A DNA stretch of 64,000 nucleotides from NCBI GenBank assembly GCA_027315315.1, contig DAHUYG010000050.1, positions 19,080 to 83,079 on the forward strand, in the 5' to 3' direction. Source of the stretch: Acidimicrobiaceae bacterium. Its GTDB lineage: Bacteria; Actinomycetota; Acidimicrobiia; Acidimicrobiales; RAAP-2. Positions 19,872-28,108 of this stretch are shown here, piece after piece (position 1 is the first letter of the stretch; each line of letters begins with the position of its first letter). Under the pieces are notes generated by a model. It saw nothing but the letters and a program-made list of their open reading frames with translations, had not been told where the DNA came from and made no database searches. A program made the position numbers and the translations under genes.

Positions 19872-22800
19872 ATGAGGCGGGCCGTGGGACAAAGAGATCT
19901 GCCGACCGGCGCAGAACGGCCGACCGATCCCCCGCTCGGGGTCGAGCCGGTCCCGCTCGATCGTCCCGACCACTTCGAACCGGTGCCGGTCCTCTCCCCC
20001 GGTCCCGGTCGGGGCGTCGGGCCCCGCCCGGAGCCCGCGAGCGGTCTCGTGGCACGCAACCGGGAGCTGGCCCATCTCGACCACATCTTGTGGAAGGCGA
20101 GGGCCGGATCGGCCAGCGCTGTGGCGCTGCGCGGCGAGCCCGGGGTCGGCAAGAGCGCGTTGATCGAGGCCACGGTCGCCCGGGCCAGCGACTTCTCGAT
20201 CGTCCGCCTGCGCGGCACGGCGCACGCGCAGCGCGACCCGACGGCCGCCGAATGGCCCCAGCCGGTCGTCGAGCTCCTACGCGGTGCCCCGCCGTCGTCG
20301 AGCTCCGACGGCGGCGGTTCGATCGAGCTCTCCCCCCAGCAGCTCCAGGCGGGCGTCGAGGCCGCCGCCCGGGCGGTGCGCAAGCTCCACGACGAGGCCC
20401 ACTCGCCGCTCCTGCTCGCCATCGACGATGTCCATCTCCTGCCCGACTGGTTCCCCGATGTCATCGGACAGGCCGTCACGCGGGAGCTGGCCGACCTGCC
20501 CGTGGCGCTGGTGCTCGCCTGGCGTGACACCCCCCACGTTGCTTCGCCCGAGCTCGACGTCCCGATTCCCGAGCACCGCCTGGAGGGGCTGAGCCTCGCC
20601 CAGGCGAGCGCGCTCGTGCTCCAGCAGTTCGGCGAGCTCCCGGCCGAGCCGGTCCTCCACGCGCTGGTCGCGGCGACCGGCGGGAACCCGAGCGCGCTGA
20701 TCGACGCCTGCAACCGGCTGAGCGAGGAGCAGCTCCAGGGCTGGCGCCCGCTTCCCGAGCCGATCCCGATCGGGCAGGGCCTCGTCGCCGCGTTCTCCGA
20801 GCGCCTCGCCCACATGGGTGAGGACATCCGCTATGCGATGGCGGCCGCGGCCGCCGGCCGGCTGCCGGTGAGCATCCTCGAGTCGGCCCTCGAGGACCTC
20901 GGTCTCAGCCTCGAGGTGCTCCGTCCCGCCCAGAAGGCGGGGATCGTGCTCCTGCGGGGCGAGCGCCTCGACTTCGCCCATCCCCTCGTGCGGTCCGCCG
21001 CCTTCTGGTCGGTGCCCAAGGAGCTGCGCTACCGGGCCCATGCCGCCATCTCCCGGGCCTTTTCGACGCGGGGTCAGCTCGAGCGGGGGGCCTTCCACGC
21101 GTCCCAGCACACGGTCCGCCGCGACGAGGCCGTGGCCCGGCTCTTCACCCAGAGCGCCCGGATCGCCCTCGACCGGGGCGACGCCACACGCGCCGCCCTG
21201 CACGAGGAGATGGCCGCCGACTACGGGCCGACCGACGATGCGAGCGCCCGCCACCTGGCCCGCGCCGCCTCGCTGTGGATGAGCGTCGGCGAGGTCGCCC
21301 GGGCGCGGGTGTGCGTCGAGCGCGCCGAGGACTTCTCGGTGTCCGAGCGCGTCGAGTGCGAGATCGCCTACCAGCGGGCCCGCTGCCGCATGGCTGGCGA
21401 CCTGGCCCCGGCCGTCGCCGACGAGATGCGCGACGCCGCCGAACGCTGCGCGGCCGACGCCCCCTATCGGGCGGTGCTCATGCTGGTCGACGCGGTGGCG
21501 TGCCAGCTCTTGGGGGGAGCATCGGACGACTCGGCCGAGGTGGCCAAGCAGGCCGTGCGCCTGGCCCGCACGGTGAGCAGCCACGCCGAGGCGCTCGCCA
21601 CCTCCACCCTGGGAGCGGCCAACGTCTTTGAGGGCAGCCCGAGCACCCGGGTGGACGTCGACCTCATGGCGGTCAGCTCGCTGCTCATCGGCCAGACCCA
21701 GGAGTTCGCGGCGTCCCCCCAGCTCGCCCTCGTCATCGGCGACAGCCTCGTGCACCAGGGGCACCTCGACCAGGGCGTGCGCTGGGCCCAGTGGATCGAA
21801 GACTGTGCCGACACCGTCGGCGACCGCGCGCTCATGGCGGTGCCCTCGCTCATCAGGGCCACGGTCTCGCTCGGCCAGGGCGACCTGGCAGAGGCGACGC
21901 GCGACGCGGGTGCGGCGGTCGAGCTGGCCGAGCGCTGCGGGCAGCAGACGCTCGCGGCGCGGGCCTTCGGCGTCCTGGCCGAGGCCGACGCCGGGCACGG
22001 CTCCTACGACGCCGCCTTCGAGGTGGCAGCCCGCCTCTTCGGGCTGAGCGGGGAGGTCGGTCGGACGGCCCGGGTCCAGACGCTCACCATGCTGGCCAAC
22101 CTCGAGCTCCAACGCGGCCGGGTCTCGTCGGCGTTCGCCTGGCTCGGCGCGGCCGAGGACGACGCGGTGCCCAAGGTCGGCCAGCGCGCCGCCAACCCCC
22201 ATCACGACACCGTCCGGGCTTCGTTCGCCCCGGCCGAGATCGAGATCATGGTCCTCGGCCGGCGTCGGCACATGGTCGCTCCCCTGGTCGACGTGGTCTC
22301 GCGCGCCCGCAAGGCCGGGGCGGTGCGCCCGGGCTGGTCCGAGTGGGTGAGCGGGGTCGCGACCGACGACATCGCCGACGCCTCCGAGATGCTCGGCAAC
22401 GCACGCGACGCCCTCTCGGGCCAGCCGCTGCTCGCGGCCCGCGTCGAGCTGTGCTGGGGGGTCCGGCTGGCCGAGGCCGGCCGGGTGGAGGAGGCCCTGG
22501 GCCACCTCCAGGAGGCGGCCAGGGCCTTCGAGCGCCTCGCTGCGCCGGGCTGGCTCGCCCTCGTCCAGCGCGAGTTCACCCTCTTGCCCTCGGCCGAGGA
22601 GTTCGGCGAGGCGGCGCTCGCCGCCATGGCCGCCGAGACCCAGCCGCCCCCCGTCGTCGGTGGGGCCGACGCCGAGCATGCGCCCTGGGAGATCACGCTC
22701 CTCGGGTCCTTCTCGGTGCGCCGGTTCGGCGAGCCGGTCTCGCTCCCGCTCTCGCTCGCCGCCCAGGGGCTGAAGATCGTGGCACTGCACGAGAAGATCC

Positions 22801-23408
22801 CCGTCGAGGAGCTCGTCGAGCTGCTCTGGCCCGACGCCGCGCCAGGCGTCGGGACCCGGCGCCTGCGCAACGTGCTGTGGCGGGTACGGGCGGCGAGCGG
22901 CGAGCTCTTGGAGCGCGACGACAACTTCATCCGCCTCGCCCCCGACGCGCTCACCGATGTCGGTCGGTTCCGCCAGCTGGCCGAGGAGGCGATCCGGCGC
23001 GACACGCCGCCCGAGGAGGCCGGCCGGATCGCCCGGGAGGCCCTCCTCCTCTATCGCGGCGAGCTGCTGCCCGGTGACCGCTACGCGGACTGGGCGGCCG
23101 GCCCTCGCGAGTCCTTCGCCCGCCTCTATATCCAGCTCCTCGAGCTGCTCTTGGACGAGGCGATCGGTCACGAGCACCTCCAAGAGGCCCTCGCGCTCTT
23201 GGACCGCCTGATCGACGCCGACCCCTACGAGGAGCACAACTACCTCCGGGCAGCCGAGCTGCTGGCCCGCTCGGGCAACCGACGGCGCGCTCTGTCCACA
23301 CTCGAGCGGGCCGAACGGATGCTGGCCGACCTCGGCGTGCCGCCGTCGCGCGCCCTCGTGCGGACGCGCGACGAGCTGCGGGGGGACGACGCGCCCGAGG
23401 CGCCCTGA
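19872..23408 (+). CDS. Giant AAA-ATPase/TPR transcriptional regulator with C-terminal SARP-type domains
   Basis: 1178 residues. A Pro-rich head of ~60 residues precedes an AAA/NACHT-like ATPase (RNRELAHLDHIL; Walker A GEPGVGKSAL near residue 90; Walker B LLLAIDDVHLL). The middle ~500 residues are helical TPR-like repeats. The C-terminus has a winged-helix module (EITLLGSFSVRRFG, about residue 940) followed by a BTAD helical domain to the end (RALSTLERAERMLADLGV). SARP regulators normally carry these domains at the N-terminus and LAL regulators end in LuxR; here the order is reversed. Single gene, converging on the glycosyltransferase. Probably a pathway activator; target unknown. Confidence 0.8.
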   Translation: MRRAVGQRDLPTGAERPTDPPLGVEPVPLDRPDHFEPVPVLSPGPGRGVGPRPEPASGLVARNRELAHLDHILWKARAGSASAVALRGEPGVGKSALIEATVARASDFSIVRLRGTAHAQRDPTAAEWPQPVVELLRGAPPSSSSDGGGSIELSPQQLQAGVEAAARAVRKLHDEAHSPLLLAIDDVHLLPDWFPDVIGQAVTRELADLPVALVLAWRDTPHVASPELDVPIPEHRLEGLSLAQASALVLQQFGELPAEPVLHALVAATGGNPSALIDACNRLSEEQLQGWRPLPEPIPIGQGLVAAFSERLAHMGEDIRYAMAAAAAGRLPVSILESALEDLGLSLEVLRPAQKAGIVLLRGERLDFAHPLVRSAAFWSVPKELRYRAHAAISRAFSTRGQLERGAFHASQHTVRRDEAVARLFTQSARIALDRGDATRAALHEEMAADYGPTDDASARHLARAASLWMSVGEVARARVCVERAEDFSVSERVECEIAYQRARCRMAGDLAPAVADEMRDAAERCAADAPYRAVLMLVDAVACQLLGGASDDSAEVAKQAVRLARTVSSHAEALATSTLGAANVFEGSPSTRVDVDLMAVSSLLIGQTQEFAASPQLALVIGDSLVHQGHLDQGVRWAQWIEDCADTVGDRALMAVPSLIRATVSLGQGDLAEATRDAGAAVELAERCGQQTLAARAFGVLAEADAGHGSYDAAFEVAARLFGLSGEVGRTARVQTLTMLANLELQRGRVSSAFAWLGAAEDDAVPKVGQRAANPHHDTVRASFAPAEIEIMVLGRRRHMVAPLVDVVSRARKAGAVRPGWSEWVSGVATDDIADASEMLGNARDALSGQPLLAARVELCWGVRLAEAGRVEEALGHLQEAARAFERLAAPGWLALVQREFTLLPSAEEFGEAALAAMAAETQPPPVVGGADAEHAPWEITLLGSFSVRRFGEPVSLPLSLAAQGLKIVALHEKIPVEELVELLWPDAAPGVGTRRLRNVLWRVRAASGELLERDDNFIRLAPDALTDVGRFRQLAEEAIRRDTPPEEAGRIAREALLLYRGELLPGDRYADWAAGPRESFARLYIQLLELLLDEAIGHEHLQEALALLDRLIDADPYEEHNYLRAAELLARSGNRRRALSTLERAERMLADLGVPPSRALVRTRDELRGDDAPEAP

Positions 23409-23438
23409 GCAGCGACCGAGTTCGCGACCCGCTCGGAC

Positions 23439-24464
23439 TCAGCCCGTTGCGGCGGTGGCGGCCCGACCCGGGACCGGGTTGCGCCCCGGACCACTCGCCG
23501 GCGTCCCGTAGAAGGCCCCCTCGCCGGCCACGCTCCCCCAGACGAGGACGAAGCGCCGCGCGAGCTTGGCCAACGCGACCCGGCCGCCGTCCCAGCCGAG
23601 GGCGCCCACCAGCCTCGAGGAGGCGAGCACCCAGCGCGCCGCCACCGGCGCCCGGCTCGACCCGCCCACCGAGCGCACGAGCGACCCGAGCGGGGACGGC
23701 AGGTCCTCGGTGAAGCACGAGGGGTCGAAGGGCCCGAGGTCGGGGTGCAGCCGGTGGAGCAGCTCCACCCCGGCCCCGCGTCGCCGGGCGTCGCGCAGGA
23801 ACATTGCGTCGTCGCGACGATGGCGGTGCTCGGCCACGAGCGTGGGATCGAAGACCCCCACCAGGCCGGCCGCAGCCAACCGGAGGCCGAGGTCCTGGTC
23901 AGCGTGGTAGGAGCAAGTGAAGGCGTCCGAGTGGAGCCCGACGGCGAGCGCGTCGGCCCTTCGAAGCGAGACGTTGCCGAGCCAGAGGTGCTCGAGCACC
24001 CCGAGCGCCCCGGCCTCCATCGCGGCGACGAGCGCCCGGTAGTCGCGAGCGTAGAGCCGGCTCCCGACGTCGGCCCGGCCCGCCTCGAGGGCGACCGGCA
24101 TCGGCCCGACCACGACCCTTCCCGAGCGCCCGATGTGCGCAGCGGCGTGCGCCGCGGCGAGCCCGGGGCCGGGGAAGACGTCGTCGTCGAGCAAGAGCAC
24201 GACCTCGGCGTCGGTCAACGAGAGCCCGGTCTCGAGCGCCCTCAGTTGGCCGCCCCTCGGCACCTGGGTGAACACGAGGCGTTCGTGGCGCCGGGAGAGC
24301 CCGGCGAGGGTGACCATCGATGCATCGTCGTCGCCGTCGACGACGACGACGAAGTGGCGGACCGCGGCGTCGGCGAGCACCCGCTCGGCGAGCTCGTCGA
24401 GATGCTCGGGGCGCCCCATGGTCGCCATCACGACCGAGACGCTCGGTGCGCACGGGAGGCTCAC
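23439..24464 (-). CDS. Family 2 glycosyltransferase
   Basis: 341 residues; GTG overlaps the upstream stop (GTGA). GT-A fold with VSVVMATMGRPEHLDEL at the N-terminus, VVVDGDDD, and the metal-binding LLLDDDVF; an acceptor-side motif YHADQDLGLRLAAAG is followed by DPTLVAEHRH. No membrane helix stands out. It is translationally coupled to the initiating sugar-phosphate transferase and so probably adds a sugar to the lipid-linked repeat unit. Confidence 0.85.
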   Translation of the reverse strand: MSLPCAPSVSVVMATMGRPEHLDELAERVLADAAVRHFVVVVDGDDDASMVTLAGLSRRHERLVFTQVPRGGQLRALETGLSLTDAEVVLLLDDDVFPGPGLAAAHAAAHIGRSGRVVVGPMPVALEAGRADVGSRLYARDYRALVAAMEAGALGVLEHLWLGNVSLRRADALAVGLHSDAFTCSYHADQDLGLRLAAAGLVGVFDPTLVAEHRHRRDDAMFLRDARRRGAGVELLHRLHPDLGPFDPSCFTEDLPSPLGSLVRSVGGSSRAPVAARWVLASSRLVGALGWDGGRVALAKLARRFVLVWGSVAGEGAFYGTPASGPGRNPVPGRAATAATG

Positions 24465-25957
24465 CGGTCGGTTCCCACGCCCCCGCCGCGCAAGAGCCGG
24501 CCCGGGGTCCGCGACAAGATCCGGATGTCGGCCGTGAACGACCAGCTGGCCACGTACTGGCAGTCGAGGCGGCACAGCTCCTCGAAGCGAAGGTCGTGCT
24601 GGCCGCACACCTGCCAGAGCCCGGTCAGGCCCGGGCGGATCTCGAAGCGTCGCTCCACCCACTCGGGCAGGACCGAGCACTCCTCGGGGACAAAGGGGCG
24701 CGGGCCGACGAGGGACATCTCGCCGCGCAGCACGTTCCAGAGTTGGGGCAGCTCGTCGACGCCGAGCCGGCGCAGGACCCGCCCGACCGGGGTGACCCTG
24801 CTCTCGACGTCGGGCAGCTTGGCGAGCGGGACCGGCACGAGCCGCTCGCCAAGCGTCGTCTCGGTCGGACGCGGCTCGCGCATCGTGCGGAGCTTCAGGA
24901 TCTCGAATGGTCGCCGGTCCTGCCCGAGGCGGGCCTGACGGAACAGGACCGGTCCCGGGGAGGTCGCCTTGATGGCGAGGATGGACGCCACGAGCACTGG
25001 CGAGGCCACAAGGAGCCCGAGCGCGGACCCCGCGAGGTCAAAGGCGCGCTTCACGAACCTCCAGAAACGAGAGGGACTGCCGCCGTCGAGGCTGATGACC
25101 GAGAGGCCGTCCAGATCCTCGAAGGTGGCCTCCCAACCGGTGAGCTCGAAGTAGCGGGGCACGACATCGACGGCGACCGCTCCGACGAGCGACCGGAGGA
25201 TGTCGGTCGTCCGGGCCGGGTGCGAGCGGCTGAAGGCGACGACCACGCGGTCGATCGCCCCCACCCGGCAGATGGTCGGCAGGGAGGCCAGGTCGCCCAG
25301 GACCGGCTGGTCCGCGACCGGGTCGTCGTCGACGTAGCCGACGAGATCCACGTGTCGCGACCGTCCGAGTCGCGCCCCCACGTCGGCCGCGATGGTGCCG
25401 GTGCCCACGACGACCACGCGCGCCGGGCGCACGTCGCTGCGCCCCCGGGCACCGATCACGGCCGCCCGGGCGATCGGCAGGGCCACCGCACACCCCCCGA
25501 AGGCTGTGGCGATGGCCGCCGGGTGCAGCGGGCCGTGGAGAAGGGAGGGGAACAGGGCGCCGACCGCGAGGGTGAGGAGCGCGCCGATGACGATGGCGGA
25601 CTCGAGGTTCCCGAGGTCGTCGGCCGGGGCCGGCGCGATGTGGCGGCGGGCCTTCGGGTAGACGCGCTTGGCGACGGCCGCCAGCGCGAGGGCGGTCCAC
25701 GAGATGCCGACGAACTCGAGGGTGGCGAGGACCGAGGACACGCCCCCGGTGAGGGTTCCGAGAAGGTTCCCGGCGACCAGAAGGACGAGGAGCCCGACCA
25801 GGCCGTCGCTCAGCGCGAGCCAGGTCCACCCCAGCCTGCGGCGGTCGCGCTCGAGGGGGATCGAAAGGAGAGCGCGGCGCGCTCGGCTGCCACCGAGGAC
25901 CGAGAGCGTGCCGGTCGGCGTCTCGATCGTGCCGCGCGGAAGGGTCCGGCTGCTCAT
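24461..25957 (-). CDS. Initiating polyprenyl-phosphate sugar-phosphate transferase (WbaP/CpsE type)
   Basis: 498 residues. Four or so N-terminal helices, a central nucleotide-binding-like domain (RVVVVGTGTIAADV), one more helix and the bacterial sugar transferase domain: KRAFDLAGSALGL, SPGPVLFRQARLG, LKLRTM, DELPQLWNVLRGEMSLVGPRP. It would load the first sugar-1-phosphate onto undecaprenyl phosphate at the inner membrane face, starting the polysaccharide made by the divergent arm. Confidence 0.92.
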   Translation of the reverse strand: MSSRTLPRGTIETPTGTLSVLGGSRARRALLSIPLERDRRRLGWTWLALSDGLVGLLVLLVAGNLLGTLTGGVSSVLATLEFVGISWTALALAAVAKRVYPKARRHIAPAPADDLGNLESAIVIGALLTLAVGALFPSLLHGPLHPAAIATAFGGCAVALPIARAAVIGARGRSDVRPARVVVVGTGTIAADVGARLGRSRHVDLVGYVDDDPVADQPVLGDLASLPTICRVGAIDRVVVAFSRSHPARTTDILRSLVGAVAVDVVPRYFELTGWEATFEDLDGLSVISLDGGSPSRFWRFVKRAFDLAGSALGLLVASPVLVASILAIKATSPGPVLFRQARLGQDRRPFEILKLRTMREPRPTETTLGERLVPVPLAKLPDVESRVTPVGRVLRRLGVDELPQLWNVLRGEMSLVGPRPFVPEECSVLPEWVERRFEIRPGLTGLWQVCGQHDLRFEELCRLDCQYVASWSFTADIRILSRTPGRLLRGGGVGTDR

Positions 25958-26154
25958 CGCCGGACCTCGGGTTCGGCCCGGGGCCCTTGACCCCGACCCG
26001 CCGCGTCACCGGCCGTCTCGAGCACGAAGGCGAGGAGCTCGTCCACCGAGCGCACGGCGTGGCGCCGGCCCGTGGCCACCGCCTCCACGACGCCGGCGAA
26101 CTGCCCCTCAGGCAGGCCGTCGGGGCGGACTCGCAGCACGTAGGAAACGAACAT
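25954..26154 (-). CDS. Small 66-residue protein leading the sugar-transferase operon
   Basis: 66 residues from ATG: MFVSYVLRVRPDGLPEG, a soluble helical middle (VDELLAFVLE) and a charged tail. Its stop overlaps the start of the sugar-phosphate transferase (ATGA). No family recognised. Coupling and the lack of a better frame support a real gene; it may be a small regulator of the transferase (inference). Confidence 0.6.
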   Translation of the reverse strand: MFVSYVLRVRPDGLPEGQFAGVVEAVATGRRHAVRSVDELLAFVLETAGDAAGRGQGPRAEPEVRR

Positions 26155-26272
26155 GCCACGACGGTACGGAACGGCCGTCCGCCGACCGTCCCCGCCGAGA
26201 AGTGCCCGAGAGGGGCGAAGTGGGGACACCCGAAAGACGTTCGTGGGACCGGCCGCTCGTAGTCTGCTCGCC
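26155..26272. promoter_or_regulatory. Divergent promoter region of the exopolysaccharide locus
   Basis: The 118 bases between the small gene (minus) and the diguanylate cyclase (plus) must hold both promoters. A short inverted element, cggccgtccg near 26172, and GC-rich spacers are visible, but no convincing -35/-10 pair was identified. Confidence 0.3.
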
Positions 26273-28108
26273 ATGGAGAACGCACCGGACCAGACCCTCG
26301 AGGCTGTCCGCCTGGCCCGCGACCTGTGCATGGGCATGGGCGCCTTCGTGGTCTCGACCAGGGGAGATGTCCGCTTCGAACTGGCTGCGCCCGGTCCCGC
26401 CGGGGTCGGCGAGCGCGTCGCGATGCTCGCCCGGTCCTGTCTCGAGCGCCCCGGCGCCCAGGGCAACGAGCCGTTCTGGAACGCCGAGATCCTGGGCGAC
26501 GACGAATCGGCCGACGACTCCCTCGCCTGCGTCGCGGTGCCGATCCGCTCTGGCGCCGTGTGGTCGGGCCTCCTCGGGGTCGTGGACACCTGGCTCCCCG
26601 AGCTCGACGAAGAGCAGCGCCTCGGCCTCCTTCGCCTCAGCCAGGGCCTGGGCGAACTGGTGGCCCGGGGCGCAGTGACCCTCGGTGGCCCCGGCTTCTA
26701 CGGCGCCGGGGACACCGTCAGCACCGACCACCCGACAGAGGCCCCCGGCGTCCCGGTCGTCGACGAGACCGAGGCCCCTCAGAGTGCGCCCACCGCTGTG
26801 CCGGCCAACCTCGAGGCCGAGACCGCTCCCCTCCCCGAGGAGGGCCTCGACACCGAGATTCCCTCCGACATGGGCCTCCTCGACGAGGTAGTCGAGAACC
26901 TCCCCGAGGGCCTCGTGGTCACCCGCGACGACGGCACCATCGTGTTCGCGAACGCGGCGTTCTCGGACCTCTCGGGCCTCCTCCCCGAGGAGACCCTCGG
27001 CCAGGACATCACCGAGCTCCTCCATCGCAACGGAACCGAGGAGACCGACACCCCGGCCGCTCTGCTCGACTCGCCGTTCCCCGGCCGGCACTTCGACCTC
27101 GCCCACGTCGATGGGGAACCCCTCCCCGTCCAGGTGAGCGGCACGCGCTTCGCCTCCCGGCTGGTCGGCGAGTGCCACATCGCCATGCTCCGCGAGGCGA
27201 CGAGCGCTTCGACGGGGATCGGGACGGGGACCACCCTCCAGGTGCTCCTCGACGCGCTCGACGAGGGGATCGTCGTGTGCGACGAGCGGGGAACCGTGCT
27301 GATCGCCAACCGCGAGGCCAAGACCCTCCAGGGCCTCCCACTCGACGAGGAGCTCGTCGGGCAGCCCTTCCCCTTCTCCCCCGCACTGTGCAGCTCGGAC
27401 GGCTCGCCGCTCCCAGAGACGCACCACCCGATGAGCCGGGCGCTGCACGGCACCGTCGTGCGCAGCGAGCAGCTGCAGCTGAACGGGGAGGACCGGCGCC
27501 ACCTCGTCGCCTCCGCCAAGCCCTTCGAGCTCGAGAACGGGACCCTCGGCGCGCTCCTCGTGCTGCGCGACGTGACCTCGCAGCTCGAAGAGGAGGCGTG
27601 GCTCATGCACCTCGCCCTCCACGACCCGCTCACCGGGCTCGCCAACCGCTACCTGCTGCTCGACTACCTGCGGCGGGTGCTCCTCCAGTTCCGGACCCGG
27701 GGCGGCTCGATCGCGCTCGTGTTCTTGGACCTCGACGACTTCAAGATGATCAACGACCGCTTCGGCCACGACGTGGGCGACGAGGTCCTCGTCGCGGTCG
27801 GACGCCGGATCCAGGGCGCGGTGCGCTCGAGCGACATCGTGGCCAGGCTCGGAGGGGACGAATTCGTCGTCGCCCACGCCGCCACCGAAGACCCCGGCGA
27901 GATCGAGATGGTCATCTCTCGCATCCGCAAGACGCTGACCGCTCCCTACCAGGTGCGCGGCCAGACGCTCGCCGTCACCGCCTCCATCGGCTGGGTGGCC
28001 GCCGATCCTCGCCACGAGGACCCGACCACCCTGCTCGTCCGGGCCGACCGCGAGATGTACCGGCGCAAGAGCGCCCGACACCGGGCGGCGGAGGCCGCAG
28101 AACAATGA
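26273..28108 (+). CDS. Diguanylate cyclase, GAF-PAS-PAS-GGDEF
   Basis: 611 residues; the ATG giving MENAPDQT is used. A GAF-like domain (about 1-140), an acidic Pro-rich linker, two PAS domains (about 200-310 and 320-430, LLDALDEGIVVCDERGTV) and a GGDEF domain (about 445-605) with DPLTGLANR, DLDDFKMINDRFGHDVGDEV and intact RLGGDEFVV. RSSD five residues before GGDEF forms the RxxD inhibitory site. It should make c-di-GMP from GTP and be product-inhibited. No membrane helix: a cytoplasmic sensor. First gene of the plus-strand polysaccharide operon, overlapping the next by 4 bases. Confidence 0.92.
   Translation: MENAPDQTLEAVRLARDLCMGMGAFVVSTRGDVRFELAAPGPAGVGERVAMLARSCLERPGAQGNEPFWNAEILGDDESADDSLACVAVPIRSGAVWSGLLGVVDTWLPELDEEQRLGLLRLSQGLGELVARGAVTLGGPGFYGAGDTVSTDHPTEAPGVPVVDETEAPQSAPTAVPANLEAETAPLPEEGLDTEIPSDMGLLDEVVENLPEGLVVTRDDGTIVFANAAFSDLSGLLPEETLGQDITELLHRNGTEETDTPAALLDSPFPGRHFDLAHVDGEPLPVQVSGTRFASRLVGECHIAMLREATSASTGIGTGTTLQVLLDALDEGIVVCDERGTVLIANREAKTLQGLPLDEELVGQPFPFSPALCSSDGSPLPETHHPMSRALHGTVVRSEQLQLNGEDRRHLVASAKPFELENGTLGALLVLRDVTSQLEEEAWLMHLALHDPLTGLANRYLLLDYLRRVLLQFRTRGGSIALVFLDLDDFKMINDRFGHDVGDEVLVAVGRRIQGAVRSSDIVARLGGDEFVVAHAATEDPGEIEMVISRIRKTLTAPYQVRGQTLAVTASIGWVAADPRHEDPTTLLVRADREMYRRKSARHRAAEAAEQ

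Noticed and set aside
20277..23237. 986-codon minus-strand open frame
   Set aside because: Exact antisense of the giant ATPase regulator; composition is a mirror of its codons and no domain is visible.
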